64,000 nucleotides of DNA from Streptomyces lydicus (GCF_000717345.1 NZ_JNZA01000030.1:1-64000); one strand, 5' to 3'; numbered from the stretch's first letter, positions 44,092-53,884 are shown. The notes: a model not told the origin generated them from the sequence alone. Program-made: numbers and translations.

Positions 44092-44937
44092 GTGGAAGCC
44101 AACACTCGTAGCACCGGGCGTCTGCCAGCTGCCTTCCTGACGCCTGGATCCTCGTCGTTCATGGACTTCCTCGGTGCGCACGCGCCCGATCTGCTGCCGG
44201 GCAATCGCCCGTTGCCGCCGCTCCAGGGCGCCATCGAGGCGCCGCACGGCACGACGATCGTGGCCGCGGCGTTCCCTGGCGGCGTGGTGCTCGCCGGTGA
44301 CCGCCGGGCGACGATGGGCAACGTCATCGCGCAGCGCGATATCGAGAAGGTCTTCCCGGCCGACGAGTACAGCGCGGTCGGTATCGCCGGCACCGCCGGC
44401 CTCGCCATCGAGATGGTCAAGCTCTTCCAGCTGGAGCTGGAGCACTTCGAGAAGGTCGAAGGTGCCCAACTCTCCCTGGAGGGCAAGGCGAACCGGCTGT
44501 CGACGATGATCCGCAGCAACCTCGGGATGGCCATGCAGGGCCTGGCCGTGGTGCCGCTGTTCGCCGGCTTCGACCTCGACCGTGAGAAGGGCCGGATCTT
44601 CTCGTACGACGTGACCGGCGGACGCTCGGAGGAGCACGGTTTCGCGGCGACCGGTTCCGGTTCGGTCTTCGCGCGCAGCGCGCTGAAGAAGCTCTTCCGC
44701 GAGGACTTCACCGAGCACCAGGCCGCCACCGCCGTGGTCCAGGCGCTCTATGACGCCGCCGACGACGACTCGGCGACCGGTGGCCCCGACATGGCGCGGC
44801 GGATCTACCCGATCGTCACGGTGATCACCGACGAGGGCTTCAAGAAGCTGACCGACGCCGAGGTCTCGGAGATCGCCCGCGCCGTCCATGAGCACCGCCT
44901 CGAACAGCCCGACGGCCCGCGCGCCGCGCTGCTCTGA
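44092..44937 (+). CDS. prcB: 20S proteasome beta subunit
   Basis: The 281-aa catalytic subunit. A 53-residue propeptide ends at Gly53, and cleavage exposes Thr54 ([10 protein letters not shown]), the N-terminal nucleophile; the conserved Asp (GDRRATMG) and Lys (IEKVFP) of the active site follow. The chain assembles as two central heptameric rings. GTG start with GGAAGGAAA upstream. It lies 63 bp before prcA in the same transcript. Confidence 0.97.
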   Translation: MEANTRSTGRLPAAFLTPGSSSFMDFLGAHAPDLLPGNRPLPPLQGAIEAPHGTTIVAAAFPGGVVLAGDRRATMGNVIAQRDIEKVFPADEYSAVGIAGTAGLAIEMVKLFQLELEHFEKVEGAQLSLEGKANRLSTMIRSNLGMAMQGLAVVPLFAGFDLDREKGRIFSYDVTGGRSEEHGFAATGSGSVFARSALKKLFREDFTEHQAATAVVQALYDAADDDSATGGPDMARRIYPIVTVITDEGFKKLTDAEVSEIARAVHEHRLEQPDGPRAALL

Positions 44938-45000
44938 CGGGACGGATGTTCCGCAATGCCGCCAGTGAGAGAGCTTTTGACAGGAAGGGACGGATAGCCG

Positions 45001-45855
45001 GTGTCGACGCCGTTCTATGTCTCACCCCAGCAGGCCATGGCCGACCGCGCCGAGTACGCCCGCAAGGGCATCGCGCGCGGCCGCAGCGTCGTGGTGTTGC
45101 AGTACACCGACGGCGTGGTCTTCGTCGCCGAGAATCCCTCCCGCGCCCTGCACAAGGTCAGCGAGATCTATGACCGGATCGCCTTCGCGGCGGTCGGCAA
45201 ATACAACGAGTTCGAGAACCTCCGGATCGGCGGCGTGCGCTACGCCGACCTGCGGGGCTACACCTACGACCGCGAGGACGTGACCGCACGCGGCCTGGCG
45301 AACGTCTACGCCCAGACCCTCGGCACGATCTTCTCCAGCGCCGCCGAGAAGCCGTACGAGGTCGAGCTGATCGTCGCCGAGGTCGGCAGCGCCCCGGAGG
45401 ACGACCAGATCTACCGCCTGCCGCACGACGGCTCGATCGTCGACGAGCACGGCTCGGTGGCCGTCGGCGGCAACGCGGACCAGATCAGCAGCTATCTCGA
45501 CCAGCGGCACCGCGACGGCATGACGCTGGCCGAGGCGCTGAAGCTGGCCGTGGAGTCGCTCTCGCGGGACAACAACGGCGGGGAGCGCACGCTGACGGCC
45601 GAGCAGCTGGAGGTCGCGACGCTGGACCGTACGCGGCCGCAGCAGCGCAAGTTCAAGCGGATCCTGGGCCGTCAGCTGTCCCGCCTGCTGGAGGAGACGG
45701 GCGCCGAGGAGCCGGCGGCCGGCGCGGAGGCCGACGCAGGCACGTCCGGGACCCCGGCCGAGGACGCCGGCGGCAAGGGTGCCGGCGGCGCCAAGGGCTC
45801 CGGCGGCAAGGGCGCCAAGGGCAAGGACGACACCGAGGGCGAGCCGCCGCTGTGA
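45001..45855 (+). CDS. prcA: 20S proteasome alpha subunit
   Basis: The 284-aa outer-ring subunit: [23 protein letters not shown] carries the gate-forming N-terminus and helix H0, followed by the Ntn-like fold without a catalytic threonine. The last 45 or so residues are an Ala/Gly/Lys-rich extension (ending [12 protein letters not shown]) that is probably disordered and lies near the gate where ARC docks. GTG start with AAGGGA upstream. A terminator closes prcBA. Confidence 0.97.
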   Translation: MSTPFYVSPQQAMADRAEYARKGIARGRSVVVLQYTDGVVFVAENPSRALHKVSEIYDRIAFAAVGKYNEFENLRIGGVRYADLRGYTYDREDVTARGLANVYAQTLGTIFSSAAEKPYEVELIVAEVGSAPEDDQIYRLPHDGSIVDEHGSVAVGGNADQISSYLDQRHRDGMTLAEALKLAVESLSRDNNGGERTLTAEQLEVATLDRTRPQQRKFKRILGRQLSRLLEETGAEEPAAGAEADAGTSGTPAEDAGGKGAGGAKGSGGKGAKGKDDTEGEPPL

Positions 45856-45899
45856 GGCACCGCTCGCGCTGACGTATCGCGTCCGGGCCGCTGCCCGTA

Positions 45900-45939
45900 C
45901 CGCGCGCCCCGGTGGGTCCTCACCCGCCGGGGCGCGCGG
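45900..45939. terminator. Terminator after prcA
   Basis: CCGCGCGCCCCGG (45900-45912) pairs perfectly with CCGGGGCGCGCGG (45927-45939), then CGTTTTCC. It overlaps the 3' end of the convergent LacI gene and may act on both strands. Confidence 0.8.
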
Positions 45940-47092
45940 CGTTTTCCGGGGCGTCGGCCGGCGGGGCGGTGGAGCCCCTGGCCACCAGCTCCACCGGCAG
46001 GGTGGGCGCCCGGTCCGGGCGGCCGTCGAGCGCCGCCATCAGGGCCCGCATGCCGGCCTCGCCGAAGTCCTCGGCGGGCAGCCGTACGGTCGTCAGCTCC
46101 GGCTCGACGGCGACGGCGAGCGCGAGGTCGTCGAACCCGGTGACCGAGACGTCCTCGGGGACCCGCAGGCCCAGACGGCGTACGGCCTTGCAGGCGCCCG
46201 CCGCGATGATGTCGTCGTCGCAGAGCAGCGCGGTGGGGCGGGGGCCGGGGCCGGTCAGCGCGGTGTGCGCGGCACGCAGCCCGGCGTCGACGCCGAGGGC
46301 GGCGGGCAGCCGGCGCAGCCGGACTCCGGGGACCCGGGAGAGGGCCTCGCTGACGGCGCGGGCGCGGACCTCGAACGTCCAGGAGCGGACGTCGGCGGCG
46401 AGGTGGGTGATGCGGCGGTGGCCGAGCGCGGTCAGATGGCCGGTCAACTGCCGTACGCCGTCGGCGATGTCGAGGTTGACGGTGGCGGTGGCGCGGTCGT
46501 CGTCGGGGTCGCTGTCGAGCATGACCAGGGGCAGGTCGGCGGCGCGCAGCGCGGTGAGGGCCTCGGCGGCCATGGAGGAGGCGATCACCCCGTCGAGGGT
46601 GGCGGCCGCGGAGTCGAAGGGGTCCGGAACCGAAGGAGGCCGGACGGGCCCCGCGCCGGGGGTGGTGGCGGGAGCCGGGTGGGACGGGCCGATGCCCTCG
46701 GAGGAGGGGTAGAGGACGACGCCGAGGCCGTGGTCGGCGGCGACCCGGGCCGCGCCGGTGTAGACCCGGGCGAAGAACTCGGTGGTCAGGGCGGGGACGA
46801 CGAGGAGCACGGTGCGGGTGCGGCCGGTGCGCAGGCTGCGCGCGGCGAGGTTGGGGCGGTAGCCCAGCTCGCGGGCGGCGGCGCGGACCGCCTGGGCCTT
46901 GCCGGGGGAGACCCGGCCGCGCCATTTGTCGCCGAGGACGAGGGAGACCGCGGCCTGGGAGACCCCCGCGGCGCGCGCCACGTCCCGGCTGGTGACCCGA
47001 TCGGCGGCCGGCCTGCCGGGGGGTGCGGCGTCCGCGGCCCCGGTGGAGCCGGTGCGCGCACCGGGGGGCGTCGTGGCCTCGTTGCTGGTCAC
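45920..47092 (-). CDS. LacI-family transcriptional regulator
   Basis: A 390-aa LacI/GalR-type repressor. After a 30-residue Ala/Pro/Thr-rich extension comes the helix-turn-helix (TSRDVARAAGVSQAAVSLVLG, about 34-54) with the hinge region YRPNLAARSLRTGRT, then the periplasmic-binding-like ligand domain (LLCDDDIIAAGACKAVRRLGLRVPEDVSVTGFDD). GTG 47092 is the accepted start, although GAGGAG lies a little far (11 nt). It is divergent from an MFS transporter with a near-perfect palindrome between them. The effector is unknown. Confidence 0.9.
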   Translation of the reverse strand: MTSNEATTPPGARTGSTGAADAAPPGRPAADRVTSRDVARAAGVSQAAVSLVLGDKWRGRVSPGKAQAVRAAARELGYRPNLAARSLRTGRTRTVLLVVPALTTEFFARVYTGAARVAADHGLGVVLYPSSEGIGPSHPAPATTPGAGPVRPPSVPDPFDSAAATLDGVIASSMAAEALTALRAADLPLVMLDSDPDDDRATATVNLDIADGVRQLTGHLTALGHRRITHLAADVRSWTFEVRARAVSEALSRVPGVRLRRLPAALGVDAGLRAAHTALTGPGPRPTALLCDDDIIAAGACKAVRRLGLRVPEDVSVTGFDDLALAVAVEPELTTVRLPAEDFGEAGMRALMAALDGRPDRAPTLPVELVARGSTAPPADAPENAARPGG

Positions 47093-47149
47093 CGGGTGAT
47101 GCTCTCCTCGTTTCGGCCGCCGCGGGTGGACCGCGGGTTGCCGTCATGG

Positions 47150-47187
47150 TACGTATAACGTCGGAAGTTATACGTAACACGTCGGGC
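47150..47187. promoter_or_regulatory. Operator between the LacI gene and the MFS gene
   Basis: TACGTATAAC (47150-47159) and GTTATACGTA (47167-47176) form a perfect 10-bp inverted repeat with a 7-bp spacer. A further ACGTAACACGTC immediately beyond resembles the left arm ACGTATAACGTC in direct orientation, so three half-sites may exist. The position in the 120-bp divergent gap fits control of both genes by the LacI-type regulator. Confidence 0.7.
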
Positions 47188-47212
47188 TCGGCCCGGACGG
47201 AAAGGGGCAGGG

Positions 47213-48472
47213 ATGGCCGCCGGATACGCGGAGCTGCTCAGGACCCGGCACGCCGCCCGGCTGCTGGCCGGGACGCTGGTGGGCAGGCTGCCGAACGCCA
47301 CCGCGGCGCTGGCGGTGGTCCTGTTCGTCCGCGCCGAGGGCGGCAGCTACGCGCTGGCCGGCGCGCTCTCGGCGGTCTACGGCCTCTGCACCGCCATCGG
47401 CCAGCCGCTGCTCGGCCGGGCCGTGGACCTGTACGGACAGCCGCGGGTGATGCTGCCCGCCGCGGTGCTCTCGGCCCTGGGGATGGCGCTGCTGGCCGTC
47501 GTCGGCCTGGACGTGCTGTGGCTGTCCTACGCCGCCGTGGTGGTCGCCGGATTCTTCACCCCGCCCCTGGAGGGCGGGTTGCGGGCGCTGTGGCCGGGAG
47601 TGCTCAAACGCGCCGACCAGGTGCACGCGGCCTACGCGCTGGACGCGGTCGCCCAGGAAGTGATGTTCGCGGTCGGGCCGTTGCTGGTGACGCTGTGCGT
47701 GGCGATCCGGTCGGCGGGCGCGGCGCTGCTGGTGATCAACGCGGCCGGGGTGCTCGGCGCGCTCTCCGTCGTCGTCTCCGAGCCGTCCCGGCGGTGGCGC
47801 AGCGGGCCCCGCGAGGCGCACTGGCTGGGCGCCCTGCGCTCCGCCGGGCTGCTGGTGCTGCTCGGCGCGTTCTTCTTCGTGGGCCTCGCGCTGGGCTCGA
47901 TAGCGGTCGCCGCGGTGGCGTACGCCGACGGGCACGGCGGCGGGATGATCTCCAGCTGGCTGCTCTCCGCGCTCGGGGCGGGCGCGCTGGCCGGCGGCAT
48001 CGTCTACGGTGCGCGCACCTGGCCGGGGCGGCCGGAGGGCCGGCTGCGGCTGCTCATCGGGCTGCTGGCGCTGGGCTATCTGCCGCTGGCGCTGGTGCCC
48101 GGGCCGGTGGGGATGACGGCGCTGACCGGCGTCGCGGGGGTGTTCCTGGCGCCCGCGCTGGCCTGTGCGTTCGTCGTCGTCGACCGGCACGCCCCCAAGG
48201 GCACGGTGACGGAGGCGTTTTCGTGGCTGGTGACGACGTTCGGCGTCGGATCGGCGGTGGGCGCGTCGGTGGCCGGGCCGGCGGTGGAGGGCGGCGGAGC
48301 GGCGGCCGGATTCGCGGTGGCCGGCGCGGGCGGCCTCGCCGCACTGCTGGTCCTTTTGTCGACGAAGCGATTTCTTGGGGAGCCCGTACGGCGCACGGCG
48401 GGTGCGGCCCCGGCGGAAAATGATCGAAACGGGGCTGTCGAACCCGGTTTCAGAGCAGGCCATCAGGCGTAA
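47213..48472 (+). CDS. MFS transporter
   Basis: A 419-aa major facilitator protein with about 12 hydrophobic segments, the loop motif GRAVDLYGQPRVMLPAA after TM2, and a hydrophilic tail. It resembles actinobacterial drug or metabolite efflux proteins. AAGGGGCAGGG precedes the ATG. It is divergent from, and probably repressed by, the LacI-type regulator. Its 3' end carries the pafA promoter, and its stop codon lies 9 bp before the pafA start. The pair interrupts the proteasome cluster; from memory the same pair is there in S. coelicolor. Confidence 0.88.
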   Translation: MAAGYAELLRTRHAARLLAGTLVGRLPNATAALAVVLFVRAEGGSYALAGALSAVYGLCTAIGQPLLGRAVDLYGQPRVMLPAAVLSALGMALLAVVGLDVLWLSYAAVVVAGFFTPPLEGGLRALWPGVLKRADQVHAAYALDAVAQEVMFAVGPLLVTLCVAIRSAGAALLVINAAGVLGALSVVVSEPSRRWRSGPREAHWLGALRSAGLLVLLGAFFFVGLALGSIAVAAVAYADGHGGGMISSWLLSALGAGALAGGIVYGARTWPGRPEGRLRLLIGLLALGYLPLALVPGPVGMTALTGVAGVFLAPALACAFVVVDRHAPKGTVTEAFSWLVTTFGVGSAVGASVAGPAVEGGGAAAGFAVAGAGGLAALLVLLSTKRFLGEPVRRTAGAAPAENDRNGAVEPGFRAGHQA

Positions 48473-48481
48473 TGTTCAGTC
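48447..48481 (+). promoter_or_regulatory. Candidate leaderless promoter of pafA
   Basis: GTTTCA (48447-48452), a 17-bp spacer, TAATGT (48470-48475), 6 nt and then ATG 48482. It overlaps the stop codon of the MFS gene. Confidence 0.6.
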
Positions 48482-49843
48482 ATGGACCGCCGCATTTTCG
48501 GGCTGGAGAACGAGTACGGCGTCACGTGCACGTTCAGGGGACAGCGCCGACTGTCGCCTGACGAAGTGGCGCGGTACCTCTTCCGCCGTGTCGTGTCATG
48601 GGGCCGCAGCAGCAATGTCTTCCTGCGGAACGGCGCCCGCCTGTACTTGGACGTGGGTTCGCACCCGGAATACGCAACTCCCGAGTGCGACAACGTGACC
48701 GAGCTGGTCACCCACGACAAGGCCGGTGAGCGCATTCTCGAGGGTCTGCTCGTCGACGCCGAGCGCCGCCTGCACGAGGAGGGAATCGCGGGCGACGTCT
48801 ATCTCTTCAAGAACAACACCGATTCGGCGGGAAACTCCTACGGCTGCCACGAGAATTACCTCGTCGCGCGCCACGGCGAGTTCTCCCGGCTCGCGGACAT
48901 CCTCATTCCGTTCCTCGTCACCCGTCAGCTGCTGTGCGGCGCGGGCAAGGTGCTGCAGACTCCGCGCGGCGCCGTCTACTGCGTCAGTCAGCGCGCCGAG
49001 CACATCTGGGAGGGCGTCTCCTCGGCGACCACCCGCTCCCGTCCCATCATCAACACCCGCGACGAACCGCACGCGGACGCCGAGCGCTACCGCCGGCTGC
49101 ACGTCATCGTCGGGGACTCCAACATGTCCGAGACGACCATGATGCTCAAGGTCGGCGCCACGGACCTCGTCCTGCGCATGATCGAGGCGGGCACGGTCAT
49201 GCGCGATCTGACCCTGGAGAACCCGATCCGGGCGATCCGCGAGGTCAGCCACGACATCACCGGGCAGCGCAAGGTGCGGCTGGCCAGCGGCCGGGAAGCC
49301 TCGGCGCTGGAGGTCCAGCAGGAGTACTACGAGAAGGCCGTGGACTTCTGCGACCGCCGCGGAATCCGTACGGGCCTCGTCGAGCGCGTGCTGGAGCTGT
49401 GGGGCCGCACCCTGGAGGCGATCCGGGACGAGGAGCTCGACCGCATCTCGACCGAGATCGACTGGGTGATGAAACATCAGCTCATCGAGCGGTACCGCAC
49501 AAAGAACAACATCACCATGTCCCACCCGCGAGTGGCGCAGATAGACCTCGCCTATCACGACATTCACCGCCGCCGGGGGCTTTACTACCTCCTGGAGCGG
49601 AAGGGACAAGCGGCCCGGATCTGCAACGACTTGAAGATCTTCGAGGGTAAATCGGTGCCGCCGCAGACCACTCGGGCGCGGCTGCGCGGCGACTTCATCC
49701 GCCGGGCCCAGGAACAGCGCCGTGATTTCACGGTCGACTGGGTCCACCTCAAGCTGAATGACCAGGCGCAGCGCACGGTCCTGTGCAAGGACCCGTTCCG
49801 TTCGGTGGACGACCGGGTGGAGAAGCTGATCGCCGGAATGTGA
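48482..49843 (+). CDS. pafA: Pup--protein ligase
   Basis: PafA activates the C-terminal glutamate of Pup with ATP and joins it to a substrate lysine. The 453-aa protein has the same glutamine-synthetase-like fold as Dop: [10 protein letters not shown], catalytic Asp57 in [29 protein letters not shown], and [22 protein letters not shown], followed by the small C-terminal domain that helps bind Pup. It lacks the Dop-specific loop. No Shine-Dalgarno is seen; the message is probably leaderless. Confidence 0.97.
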   Translation: MDRRIFGLENEYGVTCTFRGQRRLSPDEVARYLFRRVVSWGRSSNVFLRNGARLYLDVGSHPEYATPECDNVTELVTHDKAGERILEGLLVDAERRLHEEGIAGDVYLFKNNTDSAGNSYGCHENYLVARHGEFSRLADILIPFLVTRQLLCGAGKVLQTPRGAVYCVSQRAEHIWEGVSSATTRSRPIINTRDEPHADAERYRRLHVIVGDSNMSETTMMLKVGATDLVLRMIEAGTVMRDLTLENPIRAIREVSHDITGQRKVRLASGREASALEVQQEYYEKAVDFCDRRGIRTGLVERVLELWGRTLEAIRDEELDRISTEIDWVMKHQLIERYRTKNNITMSHPRVAQIDLAYHDIHRRRGLYYLLERKGQAARICNDLKIFEGKSVPPQTTRARLRGDFIRRAQEQRRDFTVDWVHLKLNDQAQRTVLCKDPFRSVDDRVEKLIAGM

Positions 49844-49979
49844 CCCGCGGGGAATGCGGAGGGTGTGCCGGGAGCGAGCCGCTCCCGGCACATCGCCGTG
49901 TTGTACCGGGGAAGGTCCACAGGGACAGGTCGTAGAGTGGCGGGCATTGCCCACCACCCCACGAGCCCGAGTTGGACTG

Positions 49980-51005
49980 ATGCTGAATCTCTCCGGGGCA
50001 CGACCCCCGCACCCCCGCTCGTTCACGAAAAGCACCCGTCGCGCCGCCGCGGCCGCGCTGACCGTGCCCCTTCTGCTGCTCTCCGCCGCCTGCGGGTCCG
50101 ACGACGGCAAGAGCGCGGCGGGCGGGGCGGTCGTCAAGGTCGAGGGCAAGGCGGGGGCGCAGCCCAAGATCACGGTGCCCAAGGGCGCCAAGCCGTCCGA
50201 CACGGCCGTCACCAAGACCCTCGTGCAGGGCAAGGGCGCGACCGTCAAGAAGGGGGATCTGGTCCGGCTGGACTTCGCGGCCCAGACGATGAAGGGCCAG
50301 AACCTCGGCAGCAGCTGGACGCCGCAGCCCGGGGCGAAGCCGGGCGCACCGCGTGCCCAGGTCGTCACCGAGGTCACCGACCAGATGACCCAGCAGCAGC
50401 TGCCGCCGAAGGTGCTGTCCGCGGCCGCCGGGCAGAAGGTCGGCAGCCGCTTCGAGGTCGAGGGCACCGCCAAGGCGCTGATCGGCGAGGGCCTCAACCC
50501 GCAGTCCGGGATCAAGCCGGGGGACGGTCTGGTCTGGGTCGTCGACGTGGTCGGTGCGCAGAAGGTCGACAAGAAGGCGAAGGCCGAGGGGAAGCAGGCG
50601 TCGCCGGAGAGCGGGATGCCCGAGGTGACGGCGGCCGACGAGAAGGCCGCGCAGATCACCGTCCCCAAGGGGGAGAAGGCCCCGAAGGGCCTGGAGCAGC
50701 AGGTCCTGATCAAGGGCAAGGGGCCCGAGGTCAAGGCCGGTGACGGGCTGATCGCTCAGTACACGGGCGTGAAGTGGGAGGACGGCAAGAAGTTCGACTC
50801 CTCCTGGGACCACGGCGGCGCGACCGCGTTCCAGATCGGCACCGGGCAGGTCGTCCAGGGCTGGGACAAGGCGCTGGTCGGCAAGCACGTCGGTGACCGG
50901 GTGGAGATCGTGATCCCGCCGAAGCTCGCCTACGGCACGAGCCCGCAGCACCAGCTGGCCAAGAACACCCTGGTCTTCTCGGTCGACATCGTCGGCACGG
51001 TCTGA
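49980..51005 (+). CDS. FKBP-type peptidyl-prolyl isomerase lipoprotein
   Basis: A 341-aa lipoprotein (lipobox LSAAC, Cys38) with two FKBP-like modules. The C-terminal one (about 240-341) is complete: QVLIKGKGPEVKAGD, KKFDSSWD, QVVQGWDKALVGKHVGDRVEIVIPPKLAYG. The N-terminal one (about 65-205) keeps only scattered FKBP residues and has lost the VxGW core, so it is probably structural. It would fold proteins outside the membrane. ATG 49980 has a weak ribosome site; TAGAGT at 49933-49938 is a possible -10. Confidence 0.88.
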   Translation: MLNLSGARPPHPRSFTKSTRRAAAAALTVPLLLLSAACGSDDGKSAAGGAVVKVEGKAGAQPKITVPKGAKPSDTAVTKTLVQGKGATVKKGDLVRLDFAAQTMKGQNLGSSWTPQPGAKPGAPRAQVVTEVTDQMTQQQLPPKVLSAAAGQKVGSRFEVEGTAKALIGEGLNPQSGIKPGDGLVWVVDVVGAQKVDKKAKAEGKQASPESGMPEVTAADEKAAQITVPKGEKAPKGLEQQVLIKGKGPEVKAGDGLIAQYTGVKWEDGKKFDSSWDHGGATAFQIGTGQVVQGWDKALVGKHVGDRVEIVIPPKLAYGTSPQHQLAKNTLVFSVDIVGTV

Positions 51006-51074
51006 CCTGCGGCGTCGGCAAGATCTGCGAGACTGACCCGGTAATCGGAAAGATTCGTAAGTAGGAGCACATCC

Positions 51075-51449
51075 GTGAGCATCGACAAGCCCGAGATCGA
51101 CTTTCCTGAGGGCCCGGCTCCCACCGAGCTCGAGATCGTGGACCTGAAGGAGGGCGACGGGCCGGTCGCCAAGGCCGGGGACACCGTCTCCGTCCACTAC
51201 GTCGGGGTCTCCTTCAGCACCGGCGAGGAGTTCGACGCGAGCTGGAACCGCGGCAAGCCGCTGCAGTTCCAGCTGGGCGCCGGCCAGGTCATCGCCGGCT
51301 GGGACCAGGGCGTGCAGGGCATGAAGGTCGGCGGCCGCCGCCGGCTGACCATCCCCGCGCACCTCGCGTACGGCGACCGCGGCGCCGGTGGCGGCCGCAT
51401 CGCCCCGGGCGAGACGCTGATCTTCGTCTGCGACCTGGTCTCCGTCTGA
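51075..51449 (+). CDS. Cytosolic FKBP-type peptidyl-prolyl isomerase
   Basis: A 124-aa single-domain FKBP with all active-site elements: VSVHYVGV, FDASW, FQLGAGQVIAGWDQGVQGMKVGGRRRLTIP, AYGDRG and the closing ETLIFVCDLVSV. No signal peptide. GTG start behind TAGGAG. It follows the FKBP lipoprotein by 69 bp, so the pair is likely one transcript, ended by the terminator at 51490. Confidence 0.93.
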   Translation: MSIDKPEIDFPEGPAPTELEIVDLKEGDGPVAKAGDTVSVHYVGVSFSTGEEFDASWNRGKPLQFQLGAGQVIAGWDQGVQGMKVGGRRRLTIPAHLAYGDRGAGGGRIAPGETLIFVCDLVSV

Positions 51450-51489
51450 CACCGGGCAGCTCCCGGCCCGGCGGCCGGTGAGGCAGTCC

Positions 51490-51527
51490 CGAGGGCCCGT
51501 GCCGATCCCGGCACGGGCCCTCGGCTT
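51490..51527 (+). terminator. Textbook intrinsic terminator before pafB
   Basis: A perfect 15-bp stem (51490-51504 with 51509-51523), a 4-nt loop (ATCC) and then GCTTTTG. Confidence 0.88.
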
Positions 51528-51587
51528 TTGCCGCACGCACCCCGAGCGGTACGGTCACGATCGGGAGTTCAACGAGAAAGGGCGTCG

Positions 51588-52604
51588 ATGGCCATTGCCA
51601 AGGCCGAGCGGCTGATGAACCTGGCGCTGTGCCTGCTGGGGACGCGACGCCCGCTGACCAAGCGCGAGCTCAGGTCGTCCATCGAGGCGTACGTCGAAGC
51701 CTTCGGGCCGGGCTACGCCATGGCCTTCGGCAACGGAACCGCCGACACGGGCGGCGACGACGCCTTCAACCGGATGTTCGAGCGGGACAAGGACGATCTG
51801 CGCGAACTCGGCCTGGTCATCGAGACCGTCGAAGGCATCGACGGCGACATCGGCTATCTCGCCCGCCGTGACAGCAACCGGCTGCCGCCGATCACCCTGG
51901 ACGCCGAGGAGGCCGCCGCGCTCGGGCTCGCCGCCAAGGTCTGGCAGCAGGCCCGGCTGGCCGGCGCCGCCAGCGGCGCGCTGCAGAAGCTGCGCGCGGC
52001 CGGGATGCCGCTGGCCGAGAACGGCGAGGACTACGACGCCGGGCAGCCGCACAGTGCCCTCGAACCCCGCATCCCCGCCCACGAAGCCTCCTTCGAACCG
52101 CTGATGCTGGCCTGCCGCGACCGCCGGCCGGTCGTCTTCGACTACCGCAAGTCCACCGCCGCCCACCCCGAGCAGCGGCAGGTCGAACCCTGGATCCTGG
52201 AGTGCTGGCGCGGCCACTGGTACGTCGCCGGCTGGGACCGCGACCGCAAGGCGGAGCGGGTCTTCCGGCTCTCCCGGATCACCGGCAAGGTCCGCTCCCG
52301 CCAGGGCAGGTTCACCGCGCCGGTGCCCGACCACGTCACCGTCCGCGAGACCGTCGAGAGCTGGGCGGGCGAGACCGCGACCGGCACCGCCCGGATCAGG
52401 CTCCGCGCCGGGCACGGCTATCCGCTGCGCGCCCGGGCACTGTCCGTCCGCGCGGTGGGCGACGGCTGGGACGAGCTGGAGATCCCCAACGGCCACGGGC
52501 TCGACGCCTGGCTCGTGGAGTTCGGACCGGACGTCGTCGTACTGGAACCGGCGGAGCTGCGCGCCGAGGTCATCGACCGGCTGCGCGCCGTGGCCAAGGG
52601 CTGA
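51588..52604 (+). CDS. pafB: WYL-domain transcriptional regulator PafB
   Basis: A 338-aa regulator with an N-terminal winged helix (ERLMNLALCLLGTRRPLTKRELR), a middle helical region and a WYL domain (about 180-260: RDRRPVVFDYRK, WRGHWYVAGWDRDR, RVFRLSRI). In mycobacteria PafB and PafC form a heterodimer that switches on RecA-independent DNA-damage genes, with the WYL domains binding single-stranded DNA. GAAAGG precedes the ATG. It is 20 bp before pafC. Confidence 0.94.
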   Translation: MAIAKAERLMNLALCLLGTRRPLTKRELRSSIEAYVEAFGPGYAMAFGNGTADTGGDDAFNRMFERDKDDLRELGLVIETVEGIDGDIGYLARRDSNRLPPITLDAEEAAALGLAAKVWQQARLAGAASGALQKLRAAGMPLAENGEDYDAGQPHSALEPRIPAHEASFEPLMLACRDRRPVVFDYRKSTAAHPEQRQVEPWILECWRGHWYVAGWDRDRKAERVFRLSRITGKVRSRQGRFTAPVPDHVTVRETVESWAGETATGTARIRLRAGHGYPLRARALSVRAVGDGWDELEIPNGHGLDAWLVEFGPDVVVLEPAELRAEVIDRLRAVAKG

Positions 52605-52624
52605 GAGGGACGGGACACACACGC

Positions 52625-53575
52625 ATGGCCACGAATGCGATCGACCAGACCCGGCGGATGCTGTCGCTGGTGACCTACCTGCGCGAGCGGCCCGGTGCCC
52701 GGGTCGGCGACGTCGCCCGCGCCTTCGGCATCACCGAGGACGAGCTGATCGCCGATCTCGACGTGCTGCCGATGTGCGGGACGAGCTTCCGCGGCGGCGA
52801 CCTGCTGGACATCGACACCGACGGCGACCGGATCTGGTGGCACAACCCCGACGACGTCGCCGAGCCGCTGCGGCTGGCCGCCGACGAGGCCACCGCCCTG
52901 CTGGTCGCGGCCCGCGCGGTGGCCACCCTGCCCGGGCTGCGCGAGGGCGACCGGCAGGCACTGCTGCGCGCCACCGCCAAGCTGGAGGCGGCGGCCGGTG
53001 AGGCGGCCGGCGCCAGCTCCCGGCTCTCGGTCACCTTCGAGTCCGAGGGCGGCGTCTTCGCCGACGTCGACCGCGCCATCGCCGAGCGGCGCCGGCTGTG
53101 GCTGCGCTACTACTCCCCGGCCCGCGACGAGCTCACCGAGCGCGAGGTGGACCCGATCCGGCTGTTCGCCGTCGGCCACACCTACATGGAGGCGTGGTGC
53201 CGGCTCTCCGAGGCCCGGCGCACCTTCCGGCTCGACCGGGTCGCCGAGATCAAGCTGCTGGACGCGCCCGCCGACCCGCCGCCGGTCGAGCTGCGCGATC
53301 TGTCCGAGGGGCTGGTGCAGCCGGCCGCCGAGGACCCCGAGGTGTCCGTCGAGGTCGGGCCGGGCGGCCGCTGGGTCGCCGAGTACTACCCGCACGACAG
53401 CGCCGAGGAGCTCCCGGACGGCGGGCTGCGCATCACCCTGCGCACCCCCGACCCGACCTCGCTGCGGCGGCTCGCGCTGCGGCTGGGCCGGGACGGCCGG
53501 ATCGTGGCGCCCCAGGCGCTCGCCGACAGTGCGCGGCGCGCCGCCGAGCAGGCGCTCGCGGCGTACGGCGCGTGA
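52625..53575 (+). CDS. pafC: WYL-domain transcriptional regulator PafC
   Basis: A 316-aa partner of PafB with the same layout: N-terminal winged helix (TRRMLSLVTYLRERPGARVGDVARAF) and WYL domain (about 145-215: RRRLWLRYYSPARDELTEREVDP, YMEAWCRLSEARRTFRLDRV), then a C-terminal WCX-like extension. Two adjacent separate genes, as here, are the mycobacterial form; in some actinobacteria they are fused. GAGAGGGA lies upstream of the ATG. Confidence 0.94.
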   Translation: MATNAIDQTRRMLSLVTYLRERPGARVGDVARAFGITEDELIADLDVLPMCGTSFRGGDLLDIDTDGDRIWWHNPDDVAEPLRLAADEATALLVAARAVATLPGLREGDRQALLRATAKLEAAAGEAAGASSRLSVTFESEGGVFADVDRAIAERRRLWLRYYSPARDELTEREVDPIRLFAVGHTYMEAWCRLSEARRTFRLDRVAEIKLLDAPADPPPVELRDLSEGLVQPAAEDPEVSVEVGPGGRWVAEYYPHDSAEELPDGGLRITLRTPDPTSLRRLALRLGRDGRIVAPQALADSARRAAEQALAAYGA

Positions 53576-53634
53576 GCGCGGCGCGGCGCACCGGCACCGC
53601 GCAGTGCGCAGGGAGAAGGAGGAGGCAGCGACGG

Positions 53635-53880
53635 ATGACGACCACGATGGCGGGCGCGGGCGCCCCGGTGCTCTTCAAGGCGGCCTGCCCGGACTGCCGG
53701 GGCCGCTTCGAGCTGGGTTCGGACGCCTTCCGGCTGGCGATCGGCGCCAGCAGCCGTACCACCTTCTACTCCTTCACCTGCCCGGACTGCCGCCGCGCGG
53801 TGCGCAGGCCGGCCGGCGAGCGGATCGTCGAGCTGCTCACCGGCGGCGGGGTGCGCACGCTGCGGCTGCACACCGGCTGA
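53635..53880 (+). CDS. Small zinc-ribbon-like protein, unknown function
   Basis: An 81-aa protein with two CPDC knuckles (KAACPDCRGRF and FTCPDCRRAV) about 30 residues apart, the spacing of a zinc ribbon, and a short basic C-terminal half. GAAGGAGGAGG precedes the ATG. It lies 59 bp after pafC and may share that transcript. I do not recognise the family; nucleic-acid or protein binding is possible. Confidence 0.75.
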   Translation: MTTTMAGAGAPVLFKAACPDCRGRFELGSDAFRLAIGASSRTTFYSFTCPDCRRAVRRPAGERIVELLTGGGVRTLRLHTG

Positions 53881-53884
53881 CCGA

